NCBI GenBank assembly: GCA_964570865.1
Contig: CAZMZM010000002.1
Span: 1 to 64,000, forward strand
DNA length: 64,000 bases
Source: WGAL01 sp964570865
Lineage (GTDB): Bacteria > Bacteroidota > Ignavibacteria > Ignavibacteriales > Melioribacteraceae
Reading direction: 5' to 3'
The first letter of the stretch is position 1. Each line of letters opens with the position of its first letter. Below, in pieces: positions 10,221 to 19,659 of this stretch. The position numbers were made by a program, and so were the translations under genes. The notes beneath the pieces are model-generated. The model saw only the letters and a program-made list of their open reading frames with translations, searched no databases and was not told where the DNA came from.

Positions 10221-10670
10221 CTATCTCTCTACAAACGCTTTAATAAAGTTCTCTGTCTCGGGAGATGAAATTGCGGAAATTACTCCTGCGTAATTTCCGT
10301 AAGTAATTCGTTTTTTATCTAACAAAAGATTATTATCGATATTATAAATCTTAATTTCATTCTCATCGGCAATTGTGTTACACTTAAAAAATCCGAGCGC
10401 ATCACTATTATTAAAGTGAACACACATAAGAGCAAATCCGTTCCCAATCCCCAATATTGGTTTCTTATAAATACGAAGAGCACTGTACAAATTATAAAGA
10501 TGTAATTTACGTAAAGCTTTCAAAGGATATTTTGTGTCCGGCAGTACAATTTTATCGGAGTTTAGGGCATCAACTTCATTTTTACCTTTTTTGATTTCAT
10601 CATTAAACTTCGAGAGTAATTCATACGCTTGCTTTGCACCGGTTTTATCATAATCAATAATGTAAATCAT
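10221..10670 (-). CDS. HisH-like class I glutamine amidotransferase homologue lacking the catalytic cysteine
   Basis: The 149-residue protein follows the HisH plan: start MIYIIDYDKTGAKQAYELL, then IVLPDTKYPLKALRKL, then KKPILGIGNGFALM. In true HisH the elbow is GICLGMQLL with the nucleophile cysteine; here the residue is G76. The C-terminal H-P-E of the triad is also absent (GVISAISSPETENF). It is shorter than HisH (about 200 residues). It therefore should not hydrolyse glutamine and may be a binding or regulatory protein; that is inference. Its ATG overlaps the stop of the upstream GAF/PEP-pyruvate-binding gene (ATGA), so the two are translationally coupled. No other his genes are nearby. 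Confidence 0.6.
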   Translation of the reverse strand: MIYIIDYDKTGAKQAYELLSKFNDEIKKGKNEVDALNSDKIVLPDTKYPLKALRKLHLYNLYSALRIYKKPILGIGNGFALMCVHFNNSDALGFFKCNTIADENEIKIYNIDNNLLLDKKRITYGNYAGVISAISSPETENFIKAFVER

Positions 10671-13600
10671 TCTTCTTCCAAAATAATCTCATTTACATTA
10701 TCGGAAATTTCTTTCATTTGTTTTACTACTTCATCAACAGATTTTTCGGAAATTACTGCCAAATCAATTTTGAATCCGGTCTTTCCTCCTTTTTTTCCTC
10801 CCACAAGGTTAAAAGCGCTTTCCCAACCCTGCATCCATTTTTCAAAATCCTTTCCGGAATTTTCTGATGTAAGAACAACTCCAAGTGAAATTGTGTTTTC
10901 CGATTTCATTGTCCAGTACAACTTTTTAGCAGCATGACACGAAGATTTTATCCCTACAACCAAAGCATCAATAAGAATTTCGGGAGTGTTTATTTGCGAA
11001 GATGAAATTCTATTTCGTTTTGTTCTGTAATATTTACTCTTAATTCCATCTTTGTCAATTATCAAACCAATTCCTTCTTCATCTTCAGCATTCATCAAAA
11101 CAATCAATGATTCGCCTATATTTTCATCTCCCAGATTTATCACATGGATAAATTCGGAAAACTCCGCAAATTCCGGAAGAAGTTCAGGTAATAGATTTTT
11201 CTTACTCTTAATTAATTTCTCATTCAAAAATCCATCTTCTTCATCAGGATAAAGAGGCAGGTAACGTATTTTTGCTTCAACCAAATCTTGGAAAAAATGC
11301 GTACCAAATGACAAGTCGGGAGTATAATCTCCTTTCTTTTTAGCTATTTCAACAAGCATGGTTGTATTATTAATATCGGAATATGTAACGCTAACACCCA
11401 GTTTAATATCGCCTCTGCTTCCCCATCTTCCGGGTCCCATTAAAATGAATTTTTTACGAGGTAAAACTTTATTTAACTGACCTACAATTTCCCCTATCTT
11501 AACCAAAGTTTCCTTGTCCGTTGCTTCCGAATACTTAACAGGGTCAACATAAACAATATGTGTAACATTTTTTATTGTTCCGTTTGTTACATATTTTGAA
11601 GCCTTAAAAAGAACTTTTTCCAGAGGGACATTATGTGGAATAATATCGGGATGTTCTTGCTTGCTGTGACTTTGAGGACGGCACTGCAGCAAAAATAAGT
11701 CTTTCCCATTCGAAGCAAATTCAATATCAACAGGTGAATTAAACGATTTTTGAAGAGTGTGCAGCATCTCATTTATCTTCTGCAAAAATTTATCTTCTTT
11801 GAAAATACCTTCAAACGTTACAACAAAATCATCTTTTTCATAATCGGTGCGGAACGGCATCGGACGTTGCAGCATATCATTATCAACAATTGATACTATT
11901 TTTTCGATTCCGGGATAATTATCACCAAACTCCCTTACTAATGTTTCAAAAGAAATCGTTTCAAACTCATTATCATTCAGATTGATAACATCAACAAATT
12001 TTGGAGAATATTTTCGTATTTCATTTATCGTCGTGTTAACTCTAAGTGTAGGCTGCCCCGGAGCGGCAAGTATCGGAAAATCATTTCCTATCCTATCCAC
12101 TGCCCTTGTTCCCAATCCGGGAACTAATCGAACCAAACCATCTTCCAGTTTTATTCTCGGAGACCACCGGAACTCGTTATTGCTGAACGCAACTCCTGCA
12201 AACGAAGGAAGATAATAATTGCCGATTTTTGTCCCGACTACTTCCTGAATCATAACCGCCATCTCTTCATGGAAATCGAGTAATCCTTTTTCGGAGCGGT
12301 ATTCGATTGGATCAGGCCCGAAAGTAGAAGCGTAAACTTCCGTAATGGCATCCATCAATTCTTCTAATCTTTGTGCCTTTGGTCCTTGATTAGCCAGGAA
12401 TAGCGATTTATATTTGCCTGAAAAAGAAGCTCCTACTTGGTCTTCAAGTAAACTTGAACTCCGAACAACGAGCGGAGCATCACCAAAATCATCAAGAGCT
12501 TGAGAAAAACCATGGACTAATTCCAACGGGAATTTGGAGTTCTTAAACATCTGCACAATGTGAGGATATTCAATTCGTACTTCATCAATAGACTTATATT
12601 TATACTCAAGCATCTCTTCCAAATCGTTGTAATGCATAAAGTACAAAATTCCGTCAGAAGACATATACCAAGTCTTAGGCGTTTTAATTTCACCTAAAAG
12701 TGCATTTGATTCTCCTTTTTTTCTCAAAATTGAACTTGCTATGAAAAGCCCTGAACTTTTACCTCCAAGTTTTCCGTGACTGGAAGGCATAAAGATAGTT
12801 TTGTCAATAAGATGATAAAAATCAGTCAGCTTTATATATTCCTTTGCTACGGAAATAAACCGTAAATCATCAGTAAAGAATCTTCTTAACAGGGAAACTC
12901 TTAATCCTTTCATCAAACTTTCTGTCAAACGAACTTTTTCAGGCGCAATATGAAAATACTTTCTAATAGCTTCGGATATTTCCGTTAATGACGTACTTTC
13001 TGATTCTAGTGTTTTAACTAACGGAACAGCTTTATTTAAGAGCAGCCACTCTTCCAACTTTTTTTCGAGTTCGTTATCCTTAATATGCTTCTGTGCCAAC
13101 TCAATAATTTCTTTTATGTAATCATCATAAGTATTAATCTTCTTTTTCTTGATCGGTCTGTTTTCATCTGCAGGTTCTTCATCTTCCCCAAAGTATGAAA
13201 TACTCGATTGATTAATAAGAATATTTGCCTCTTCAATTTCTTTTGAAGAAAGAATCAGTAGAATTTTTCTTAAAAGACGCATAAATAAAGGAGGATCGGT
13301 TTTACGAAGCATTTTCAGAATAATTTTCCAAGAAGGTCGCTTTTTATTTTTTATTTGTTTATTTACCGCACTTAAATCGGAAAAAATATTTTTAAGATCC
13401 TGGTATAAAATAAAATGCTCTAATCTATTGGCTACCGTATTAATCAGCTGTTTTTCCTCTGAAGTAAAGGGATTATCTTTACTTTCAAACTTATCTTTCA
13501 AATAAACTACTGTAATACTTCCGATTTCCTCACTTTGAACAATAATCGGGAAAGATAAAGTCCAAGGTGTATATTTGAAATTATTAGTTTTGAAAATGTC

Positions 13601-13798
13601 ATCATAAATAATCATCTGTGCAGCAGCAATATCACTGTGAGCAAGGCTGGCAGGAAGAGACTCGACTATTTTTTTATATTTCTCTCTTGTAGTTATATCC
13701 TGTCGCTTTAAAATCTCTTCGATTTCAAAAATACAGTTTAGTTCTCTAATGTCTTTTTGTTTTTCTGAGTCTGAACCGGGAGGAGAAATCTGTGCCAT
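10667..13798 (-). CDS. GAF and PEP/pyruvate-binding (PPDK N-domain) protein
   Basis: This large protein (1043 residues) has an N-terminal GAF-like sensor domain (about 20-135), a helical charged linker (about 140-330), then an ATP-grasp domain like the N-terminus of pyruvate phosphate dikinase and PEP synthase (about 340-720: LVVRSSSLLEDQVGASFSGK at 443-462; LLQCRPQSHS at its end). A C-terminal domain with GPGRWGSRGDIKLGV and FGTHFFQDLVEA follows. The swivelling phosphohistidine domain and the C-terminal PEP/pyruvate barrel of full PPDK are missing, so classic dikinase chemistry is unlikely. It lies directly downstream of gdhA and is coupled to the HisH-like gene, which suggests a role at the carbon/nitrogen junction (inference). 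Confidence 0.8.
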   Translation of the reverse strand: MAQISPPGSDSEKQKDIRELNCIFEIEEILKRQDITTREKYKKIVESLPASLAHSDIAAAQMIIYDDIFKTNNFKYTPWTLSFPIIVQSEEIGSITVVYLKDKFESKDNPFTSEEKQLINTVANRLEHFILYQDLKNIFSDLSAVNKQIKNKKRPSWKIILKMLRKTDPPLFMRLLRKILLILSSKEIEEANILINQSSISYFGEDEEPADENRPIKKKKINTYDDYIKEIIELAQKHIKDNELEKKLEEWLLLNKAVPLVKTLESESTSLTEISEAIRKYFHIAPEKVRLTESLMKGLRVSLLRRFFTDDLRFISVAKEYIKLTDFYHLIDKTIFMPSSHGKLGGKSSGLFIASSILRKKGESNALLGEIKTPKTWYMSSDGILYFMHYNDLEEMLEYKYKSIDEVRIEYPHIVQMFKNSKFPLELVHGFSQALDDFGDAPLVVRSSSLLEDQVGASFSGKYKSLFLANQGPKAQRLEELMDAITEVYASTFGPDPIEYRSEKGLLDFHEEMAVMIQEVVGTKIGNYYLPSFAGVAFSNNEFRWSPRIKLEDGLVRLVPGLGTRAVDRIGNDFPILAAPGQPTLRVNTTINEIRKYSPKFVDVINLNDNEFETISFETLVREFGDNYPGIEKIVSIVDNDMLQRPMPFRTDYEKDDFVVTFEGIFKEDKFLQKINEMLHTLQKSFNSPVDIEFASNGKDLFLLQCRPQSHSKQEHPDIIPHNVPLEKVLFKASKYVTNGTIKNVTHIVYVDPVKYSEATDKETLVKIGEIVGQLNKVLPRKKFILMGPGRWGSRGDIKLGVSVTYSDINNTTMLVEIAKKKGDYTPDLSFGTHFFQDLVEAKIRYLPLYPDEEDGFLNEKLIKSKKNLLPELLPEFAEFSEFIHVINLGDENIGESLIVLMNAEDEEGIGLIIDKDGIKSKYYRTKRNRISSSQINTPEILIDALVVGIKSSCHAAKKLYWTMKSENTISLGVVLTSENSGKDFEKWMQGWESAFNLVGGKKGGKTGFKIDLAVISEKSVDEVVKQMKEISDNVNEIILEEE

Positions 13799-13825
13799 GG
13801 CAAACCAAATTTAATTATTAGATTA

Positions 13826-13860
13826 TAAAAGATTGCCCGAATCATAAGAAACGGGCAATG
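13826..13860 (-). terminator. Terminator between gdhA and the GAF/PEP-binding gene
   Basis: Stem ATTGCCCG (13832-13839) / CGGGCAAT (13852-13859), loop of 12 bases, followed on the minus strand by CTTTTATA. It lies just after the gdhA stop (13883) and only 28 bases before the next ATG (13798), so it could end gdhA transcription or attenuate readthrough. Confidence 0.7.
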
Positions 13861-13882
13861 TGAAATTATTGAAGAGGTATGT

Positions 13883-15169
13883 TTATACCCAACCTCTTAA
13901 CTTGCAAGCTTCTGCAACTCTGCTTACTGAAATTACGTAAGCTGCATCGCGCATATAAATATTTTTCTTTTCAGAAAGTTCATAAACAGCTTTAAATGCG
14001 GAAGTCATTTTTTCATCCAAACGGCTTAACACTTCTTCTTTCGTCCAGAAATAATTCATGTTACATTGAACTTGCTCGAAGTAACTGCAAGTAACACCGC
14101 CGGCATTTGCCAGAAAATCAGGCACAACAAAAATGCCTTTTTCTTTTATTACTACGTCAGCTTCCGGTGTTGTAGGACCATTAGCTCCTTCAACAATAAA
14201 TTTAACTTTATCACTAATAAGTTTTACGTTGTTTTCTCTGATTTGATTTTCTAGCGCTGCAGGGATTAAAACGTCAACATCTTGTTTAATCCATTCGTCG
14301 CCAGGTAATACTTCATATCCGAGTTCTTTTGCTTTAGCTTTATCGATACCGCCGAACTTATCTGTGATTGATAATAACTCATCCACATCAATTCCGCTTT
14401 CGCGTCTAAACATATATGAAGTTTGATCTTCCTGATCCCAACTTGCTACTGAAATCACTTTACCGCCGAGTTCGTTATATTTTCTAATTGCATACTGTGC
14501 TACATTTCCAAATCCTTGTACACTCGCGGTTGTATCGGCAGGGTTAATGCCTTTAGCTTTCATTGCTTCACGAAGCGTGAAAATTACGCCAAAACCGGTT
14601 GCTTCGGTTCTTCCTAACGAACCGCCTACTCCGACAGGTTTTCCTGTAATAAAACCGGGATATTTTGCACCGTGAATTGTTTCAAACTCATCCAACATCC
14701 AAGTCATGTGCTGACCGTTTGTCATTACGTCAGGTGCAGGTACGTCATTCAAAGGTCCGACGTTTTTTGCCATTTGGCGAACCCAGCCGCGGCTGATTTG
14801 TTCTTGTTCGCTTGCGCTTAAATTATGTGGGTCGCAAATTACGCCGCCTTTTCCGCCGCCTAGCGGGATATCAACAACTGCGCATTTCCAAGTCATCCAC
14901 ATTGAAAGGGCACGAACCGTGTCGATAGTTTCTTGCGGGTGAAAACGGATGCCCCCTTTTGCAGGTCCGCGAGCATCGTTATGCTGAACTCTGAAACCGC
15001 GAAAAACTTTAACTGTTCCGTCATCCATTTTAACCGGAATTAAAAACTGAAACTCACGTAGAGGATTGCGAAGCAACTCTCTTGTACCTTCGTCAAGATT
15101 TAACATCCCCGCAACGTGATCAAACTGTTGTTGAGCCATCTCGAATGGGTTGAAATTCTTATCTGTCAT
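13883..15169 (-). CDS. gdhA: Glutamate dehydrogenase (Glu/Leu/Phe/Val dehydrogenase family)
   Basis: Full-length 428-residue enzyme. It interconverts glutamate with 2-oxoglutarate and ammonium using NAD(P). Substrate-site lysines are visible at K71 (GPAKGGIRFHP), K95 (MTWKCA) and catalytic K107 (PLGGGKGGV); N-domain aspartate lies in DVPAPDVMTN. The Rossmann domain starts near 205 with VQGFGNVAQYA. The GFGNV type without an obvious phosphate-binding basic patch leaves the NAD/NADP preference open. It stands as its own minus-strand unit, with 368 bases of non-coding DNA upstream and a terminator downstream. Confidence 0.95.
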   Translation of the reverse strand: MTDKNFNPFEMAQQQFDHVAGMLNLDEGTRELLRNPLREFQFLIPVKMDDGTVKVFRGFRVQHNDARGPAKGGIRFHPQETIDTVRALSMWMTWKCAVVDIPLGGGKGGVICDPHNLSASEQEQISRGWVRQMAKNVGPLNDVPAPDVMTNGQHMTWMLDEFETIHGAKYPGFITGKPVGVGGSLGRTEATGFGVIFTLREAMKAKGINPADTTASVQGFGNVAQYAIRKYNELGGKVISVASWDQEDQTSYMFRRESGIDVDELLSITDKFGGIDKAKAKELGYEVLPGDEWIKQDVDVLIPAALENQIRENNVKLISDKVKFIVEGANGPTTPEADVVIKEKGIFVVPDFLANAGGVTCSYFEQVQCNMNYFWTKEEVLSRLDEKMTSAFKAVYELSEKKNIYMRDAAYVISVSRVAEACKLRGWV

Positions 15170-15537
15170 TTTTATTTCTCACTTTAATTTTAAAATAAAT
15201 TAAATACATAATAAAATTATTTATTAATTCGTAATTGCCAAAGAAATAATTTGGAAATCTTTACTTTATTAAGGATAAAAATATGCTGTAATAACCCTTA
15301 ATAAATGTCAAAAAAGTAAAATATTATACAAAAAAAAGTGCTTGCTTTTTATAGCGGACACAACCGGGGCATTAGTCTGAATTTTATTCAGGGGGAAAAA
15401 TCAGAACTAGAAAAATAAAATCTTCAATGAAACTCTTTCTCCTATCCAATAATAAGAAAAGCTAAGAGTAGCAAAATGTCCACAATACGAAAGCGATGTT
15501 TCTCTTGAAATATTTGATAGAGTTTAATCTAAAGACC
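15170..15537. other. Intergenic region between capA and gdhA
   Basis: It is 368 bases with no supportable gene. A short inverted repeat CTGAAT-TTT-ATTCAG (15377-15391) is followed by five G, not T, so it is not a terminator. The region should contain the gdhA promoter. Confidence 0.55.
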
Positions 15538-16704
15538 CTACTTTGCGGAAATCGGAATATTTGCTCCCATTTCATTTACCTTTTGCTCTGTATCTTCCAG
15601 ACTCTCTTTCATCCTTCTAATATCATCATCCGAAAGAAAAGAAGGAATAGTTTTCCCTTCTAAAATTATGGGCGTTGGCAAAATAAAATATGAGAACTGA
15701 CCCTTTTCATCCATACCTTTATAAACCCAAGTAGGTAAAAAATTAATATGATTAATTTTGGCAAGACCCGACTTAATATTTTTACTAAACGAAAAATTGA
15801 GTATCATACCGCAATCAGAGTAACGCCAAGTTTGATTTGAGATAAAATTCCCCAGCGAATATGCAACAAACCTTCCTGTAAGATTTTCTCTATTTTTCCA
15901 CCAAGCTATTGGTTGAATTACGTGCGGATGACTTCCGATTACGACATCAGCACCATATCGAAATGCATAATTAACATAATCAAGTTGGAAATCAGACGGA
16001 TTACTTTTATATTCGTCTCCAAAATGAAAATAGACAATTATCAAATCCGGGTTCTCATTTTGTCTGATTAGCTTCAAAGTGTTTCGAACTTCCTTGCGTC
16101 TGATTCTATTAATTAGATATAAAGCCGTATCAGGCAAATAAAATCCATTAGTACCGTAGCTAAATGCCGCAACAGCAATCTTGAGTAATCCCTTTTGGAG
16201 TATCTTATAATTATTAGTCCCTTTCCGGTATGTACCGGCGCTCGTCATCCCATATTTTTTAATTGCCTCAATTGTTCTTTTCACTCCTTCTTCGCCCTGA
16301 TCCAGAGCGTGATTATTAGCCGTAAAAAGAAGGTCGAAACCTGCATTTTTTAAGGCAGCAACAAATTCTTCTGGAGTATTGAACTTAGGATAACCTTTCC
16401 AGCCAATCTCCTTTCCGCCAATTACCGTTTCAAGATTTCCGAACGTAAAATCCGAATTACTTAGGTACGGCTTAATAAACTTAAAAACAGGATTAAAATC
16501 AAAATGTGATGAATCAATTCGCGCATAATTAAACTGCGTTGAATGAACCATCAAATCGCCGACAACACTGAACGAGACCGTTTGAACTGAATCAACTTTC
16601 GGAAGTAATTCTAAAGAATAGGGATTATACTGAGGGAAAATAGATGATGAAAAAACTAATGACAATAAAAATAGCTGTCTGACAAAGAAAGATTTTATTA
16701 TCAT
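15538..16704 (-). CDS. CapA-family (metallophosphatase-like) exported protein
   Basis: A 388-residue protein with an N-terminal signal segment (FFVRQLFLLSLVFSSSIFPQ) and a CapA/PGA_cap fold related to calcineurin-like phosphoesterases: SVVGDLMVHS, FGNLETVIGG, LLFTANNHALDQG, GTYR, YFHFGDEY and ADVVIGSHPHVIQP. CapA proteins are linked to poly-gamma-glutamate capsule export in Bacillus, but most homologues outside capsule operons are uncharacterised and there are no capBC genes here. The ATG at 16704 is preceded by AAGG at eight bases and sits in the loop of an inverted repeat (16672-16727). It lies 28 bases downstream of the histone-like gene. Confidence 0.85.
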   Translation of the reverse strand: MIIKSFFVRQLFLLSLVFSSSIFPQYNPYSLELLPKVDSVQTVSFSVVGDLMVHSTQFNYARIDSSHFDFNPVFKFIKPYLSNSDFTFGNLETVIGGKEIGWKGYPKFNTPEEFVAALKNAGFDLLFTANNHALDQGEEGVKRTIEAIKKYGMTSAGTYRKGTNNYKILQKGLLKIAVAAFSYGTNGFYLPDTALYLINRIRRKEVRNTLKLIRQNENPDLIIVYFHFGDEYKSNPSDFQLDYVNYAFRYGADVVIGSHPHVIQPIAWWKNRENLTGRFVAYSLGNFISNQTWRYSDCGMILNFSFSKNIKSGLAKINHINFLPTWVYKGMDEKGQFSYFILPTPIILEGKTIPSFLSDDDIRRMKESLEDTEQKVNEMGANIPISAK

Positions 16705-16727
16705 AAATTAACCTTGCCAGACAGCTA
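16672..16727 (-). promoter_or_regulatory. Inverted repeat enclosing the capA ribosome binding site and start codon
   Basis: Perfect 10-bp arms TAGCTGTCTG (16672-16681 on plus) and CAGACAGCTA (16718-16727), with a 36-base loop that holds AAGG and the ATG at 16704-16702. On the minus strand the second arm is followed by TTTTTATTG. It could be the terminator of the upstream 61-residue gene, placed inside capA codons 8-11, or a translational control element. Confidence 0.45.
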
Positions 16728-16732
16728 AATTT

Positions 16733-16918
16733 TTAACCTTTTCTATCTGCTTTTATTGCTTGAATTTCAACGCGCATTTCCTGAGCTATTTTTTTAAGCT
16801 CGTTTAATTGTTTACGCAAACGTGTTCCGGCGGCTGATTGCCCTTTTACGTAAAATTTTTCAACGTCTTTTTCCATTTCTTCCAACTGTGCTTTCAAAGC
16901 TTCGTATTTGTCACTCAT
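16733..16918 (-). CDS. Histone H1/Hc1-like small basic protein
   Basis: This 61-residue protein (MSDKYEALKAQLEEMEKD at the start) is a helical, lysine/arginine-rich protein with SAAGTRLRKQLNELKK in the middle. The pattern of an acidic first helix, a K/G-x-x-AAG-x-R-x-R turn and a basic second helix matches the histone H1-like (Hc1) proteins common in Bacteroidota, thought to bind DNA. It has a GGAGAGAAAC ribosome site. It lies 29 bases downstream of the Fe-S oxidoreductase gene and may be co-transcribed with it. Confidence 0.55.
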   Translation of the reverse strand: MSDKYEALKAQLEEMEKDVEKFYVKGQSAAGTRLRKQLNELKKIAQEMRVEIQAIKADRKG

Positions 16919-16947
16919 GTTTCTCTCCTAAGTTTAGTTAGTAATTG

Positions 16948-18957
16948 CTATTGTACATTATCTAATAAAATTTCCGCAATATCGCGAACTTCAACTTCTT
17001 CACTCTTCTCCAATGTCTTAACACCGTCAGTAAGCATAGTCATACAGAACGGACAAGCCGAGGCGATTGTTTCGGCACCGGTTTCTATTGCTTCTGCGGC
17101 ACGGTTTTCGTTAATACGCTGTCCTTGTGTTTCTTCAAGGAACATTCTTCCTCCGCCGGCTCCGCAACAAAATCCGGTTTCACGACTTCTTTCCATTTCC
17201 ACAATTTCTACACCTGCAATTTTTGAAACTGTTTCGCGAGGTGCATCGTAAACATTATTATATCTTCCAAGATAACAAGAATCGTGATAAGTTACCTTAA
17301 TTTGATTATTTTTTTCTTTTAATTTCAACTTTCCTTCGTCAATAAGATTATCCAACATTTCGGAATGATGAATAACTTCAAAGTTTCCTCCAAGTTCCGG
17401 ATAGTCATTTTTTAGAGAATTAAAGCAATGCGGACAAGCGGTTACAATCTTTTTAACTCCGTAGCTATTAAGTTTTTCAATATTTTCCTGCATTAAGGTT
17501 TGCGCCAGATATTCATTCCCCATTCGCCTTGCAGTATCGCCGTTACATTTTTCTTCCGTTCCTAAAATTCTGAACTCAACACCGGCTTTCTGCATTAACG
17601 TAGCAAAAGCTTTTGAAACCTTTTGGTATCTCGGATCAAACGAACCTGCACAACCTACCCAGAACAAGTATTCTGTATTTGAATCTTCAGCCATGGTTTT
17701 GATATTCATTCCTTCAGCCCAATTTGCTCTGTCCTGCGGATTATAAGCCCAAGGATTAAAATTTACTTCAAGATTCTTAAATGCAGGATTGGCTTCTTTC
17801 GGGAAATCCCCTTCCATCAATACTTTATCCTGACGCATACGCAAAATATCGACTAACGGTTCATTACCCACCGGACAAGCGTATGTACAGAAATTACAGG
17901 TTGTACAAGCCCACAGAGCGTTCTCAGTCAATAAAGTTCCAACCAGTGGGACTTCATTTCCGCCTTCAATAAATTCATCACCATGCTCGTTTAAATAATA
18001 CCGTTTATTAACTTCAATTGCCGCCGGAGACAATTCTTTCCCGGTTTGATAAGCAGGACAATAATCCTGGCACCGATTGCACATGATGCAGGCAAATCCA
18101 TCGAGGATGGAACTCTGCGTGAGATGTTCTAAACTGCCGGCTCCGAATTGTTCGATTGATTCATCTTCAAAATTGATAGCCTTAATTGTACCTCGCTGTT
18201 TTCTCTCATCAGGCAGCATATGATTTAAGGGACCCATAAATAAGTGGGCATGCTTTGAATGGGGGAAATAAGGAATAAACGCCAAAATTAATCCCAACGC
18301 CAACCACCAAAAAATATGTTCACCCAAAACAAGCTGTGACGGTGAGAATCCGCTCCATAAAGAAGCAAAAAGAGTAGCAAAAGGTTGTGCCGAATCTTTT
18401 CCGTTTTGCGCTATATGAAACGAAGCGGCAAAAAATCTTGCACCTACGTGAAACATAATAAAAAGTGCTACTATCAGTGAATCTGTTCTAACACCTTGTT
18501 TTACTTCATCAAGTAAATGAACAGGTTCTTTAATCCTTAAGCGATTATCATTAAGGAAAAATCTTCTAATAAGAAAATAAAAGACACCCAAAAATACCAG
18601 AACACTAAAAATATCAACAAATAACCTGTAAGCAAAACCTATCCACGAATTTGGAAAGAACTCGAATCCCGAAATATAACCGGCAATAACATCGAATGTG
18701 TTTACCAACATATAGATTGTAAACCCCCAAGCTACAAGGGCATGAATAAAACCTATTATCGGTCTGGTTTTAAAAAGAGTTTGCTGAGTTAAAAAAATCT
18801 TTAATCCTTCAGTCAGCTTCCCGAACGCTTTTTTCCAATCAATCGGCTCAATACCATGATTTATAATTTTAAACATTCGGGAAAATGTCTTATAGCTAAG
18901 AACTAAAGAAATGATTACTGCAAGCAAGAAAATTAATTTTTCAGCAACTGTAAGCAT
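16948..18957 (-). CDS. Membrane heterodisulfide-reductase-like Fe-S oxidoreductase (DUF224/CCG type)
   Basis: This 669-residue protein begins with a five- to six-helix membrane domain like the cytochrome b/nitrate reductase gamma family (about 5-235, histidines at 72, 170 and 181 could bind haem). Two [4Fe-4S] ferredoxin motifs follow: C290-x2-C-x2-C-x3-C300P and C351-x2-C-x2-C-x3-C361P. Two CCG domains end the protein (GCAGSFDP at 435; TACPHCFNS at 507; GFCCGAGGG at 596). Such proteins pass electrons between soluble donors, such as ETF or thiols, and menaquinone; homologues beside etfAB act as ETF:quinone oxidoreductases. No etf genes are in this window, so the donor is open. ATG at 18957. 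Confidence 0.85.
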   Translation of the reverse strand: MLTVAEKLIFLLAVIISLVLSYKTFSRMFKIINHGIEPIDWKKAFGKLTEGLKIFLTQQTLFKTRPIIGFIHALVAWGFTIYMLVNTFDVIAGYISGFEFFPNSWIGFAYRLFVDIFSVLVFLGVFYFLIRRFFLNDNRLRIKEPVHLLDEVKQGVRTDSLIVALFIMFHVGARFFAASFHIAQNGKDSAQPFATLFASLWSGFSPSQLVLGEHIFWWLALGLILAFIPYFPHSKHAHLFMGPLNHMLPDERKQRGTIKAINFEDESIEQFGAGSLEHLTQSSILDGFACIMCNRCQDYCPAYQTGKELSPAAIEVNKRYYLNEHGDEFIEGGNEVPLVGTLLTENALWACTTCNFCTYACPVGNEPLVDILRMRQDKVLMEGDFPKEANPAFKNLEVNFNPWAYNPQDRANWAEGMNIKTMAEDSNTEYLFWVGCAGSFDPRYQKVSKAFATLMQKAGVEFRILGTEEKCNGDTARRMGNEYLAQTLMQENIEKLNSYGVKKIVTACPHCFNSLKNDYPELGGNFEVIHHSEMLDNLIDEGKLKLKEKNNQIKVTYHDSCYLGRYNNVYDAPRETVSKIAGVEIVEMERSRETGFCCGAGGGRMFLEETQGQRINENRAAEAIETGAETIASACPFCMTMLTDGVKTLEKSEEVEVRDIAEILLDNVQ

Positions 18958-19077
18958 AATTGTTCCTAATTTATTTTAAGTGATTTAGAATTGTTTTTCA
19001 TTTTTTGTATTCCACATCCCCGTAAAACTGTAAACTACAACCAAAAAGATAAAAATTCTCATTAGTAGATAGTGAAA

Positions 19078-19659
19078 TCACATTGATAAAGATGATGGGA
19101 ATTTTCTTTTAACGGAAAAATAAATGCTGATAGAAACAGCTGTTTTGATTAATCCCCAAACTGCGAAAATAACAGCGCCGGCATAAAATGCATGATGCAA
19201 ATCGCCGTTCACAAAAAGTGAAAGATAAAAAGAGCCCGAGATTAAAATTAATACCGTACCTAAAAGCATACTTAATGAAACGGAAATTAAACTGTTATTT
19301 TTCCGGACTAAAAAACCGACCAAAAATGCAACGAGCGGAAATGCTGCAAGATAACCTCCGGTAGGACCCAAAAGAACCGGAACACCGAATGAAAATCCGG
19401 AAAAAACCGGAAGACCCAATGCGCCTGCAGTTAGATAAAGCAACTGACTTACGGCTCCGTTAACCGGACCGAGAAATGCGCCTGCAAGTAATACTACAAT
19501 AGTCTGCAAAGTAAAAGGTACCGGATTAACAGGGATTTCGACTTGTGCAGAAATAAATGAGATTACTGAAAAGGTGAGTATCCAAAACAAACGTGAACTT
19601 AATATATTGGGAAAATTAGATGTTAGAGTTAATGATTTGGCATTTCCGTTTAGTAACAT
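19078..19659 (-). CDS. bioY: BioY biotin transporter, substrate-binding (S) component
   Basis: The product is a 193-residue integral membrane protein with about six helices. The BioY signature is clear: AQVEIPVNPVPFTLQTIVVLLAG, LYLTAGALGLPVFSG and LLGPTGGYLAAFPLVAF. It binds biotin and normally works with an ECF energising module (EcfT plus ATPases), though some BioY work alone; no ecf genes are nearby. AGGTAG lies seven bases before the ATG. Upstream DNA has only one half of a BirA-type operator, so regulation by biotin is not shown. Confidence 0.92.
   Translation of the reverse strand: MLLNGNAKSLTLTSNFPNILSSRLFWILTFSVISFISAQVEIPVNPVPFTLQTIVVLLAGAFLGPVNGAVSQLLYLTAGALGLPVFSGFSFGVPVLLGPTGGYLAAFPLVAFLVGFLVRKNNSLISVSLSMLLGTVLILISGSFYLSLFVNGDLHHAFYAGAVIFAVWGLIKTAVSISIYFSVKRKFPSSLSM

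Noticed and set aside
10221..10670. A working HisH (imidazole glycerol phosphate synthase amidotransferase) gene
   Set aside because: The catalytic cysteine and the histidine/glutamate of the triad are absent and no his genes are near.
15377..15391. Inverted repeat CTGAAT-TTT-ATTCAG between capA and gdhA
   Set aside because: Short, AT-rich and followed by G residues; neither a terminator nor a clear operator.
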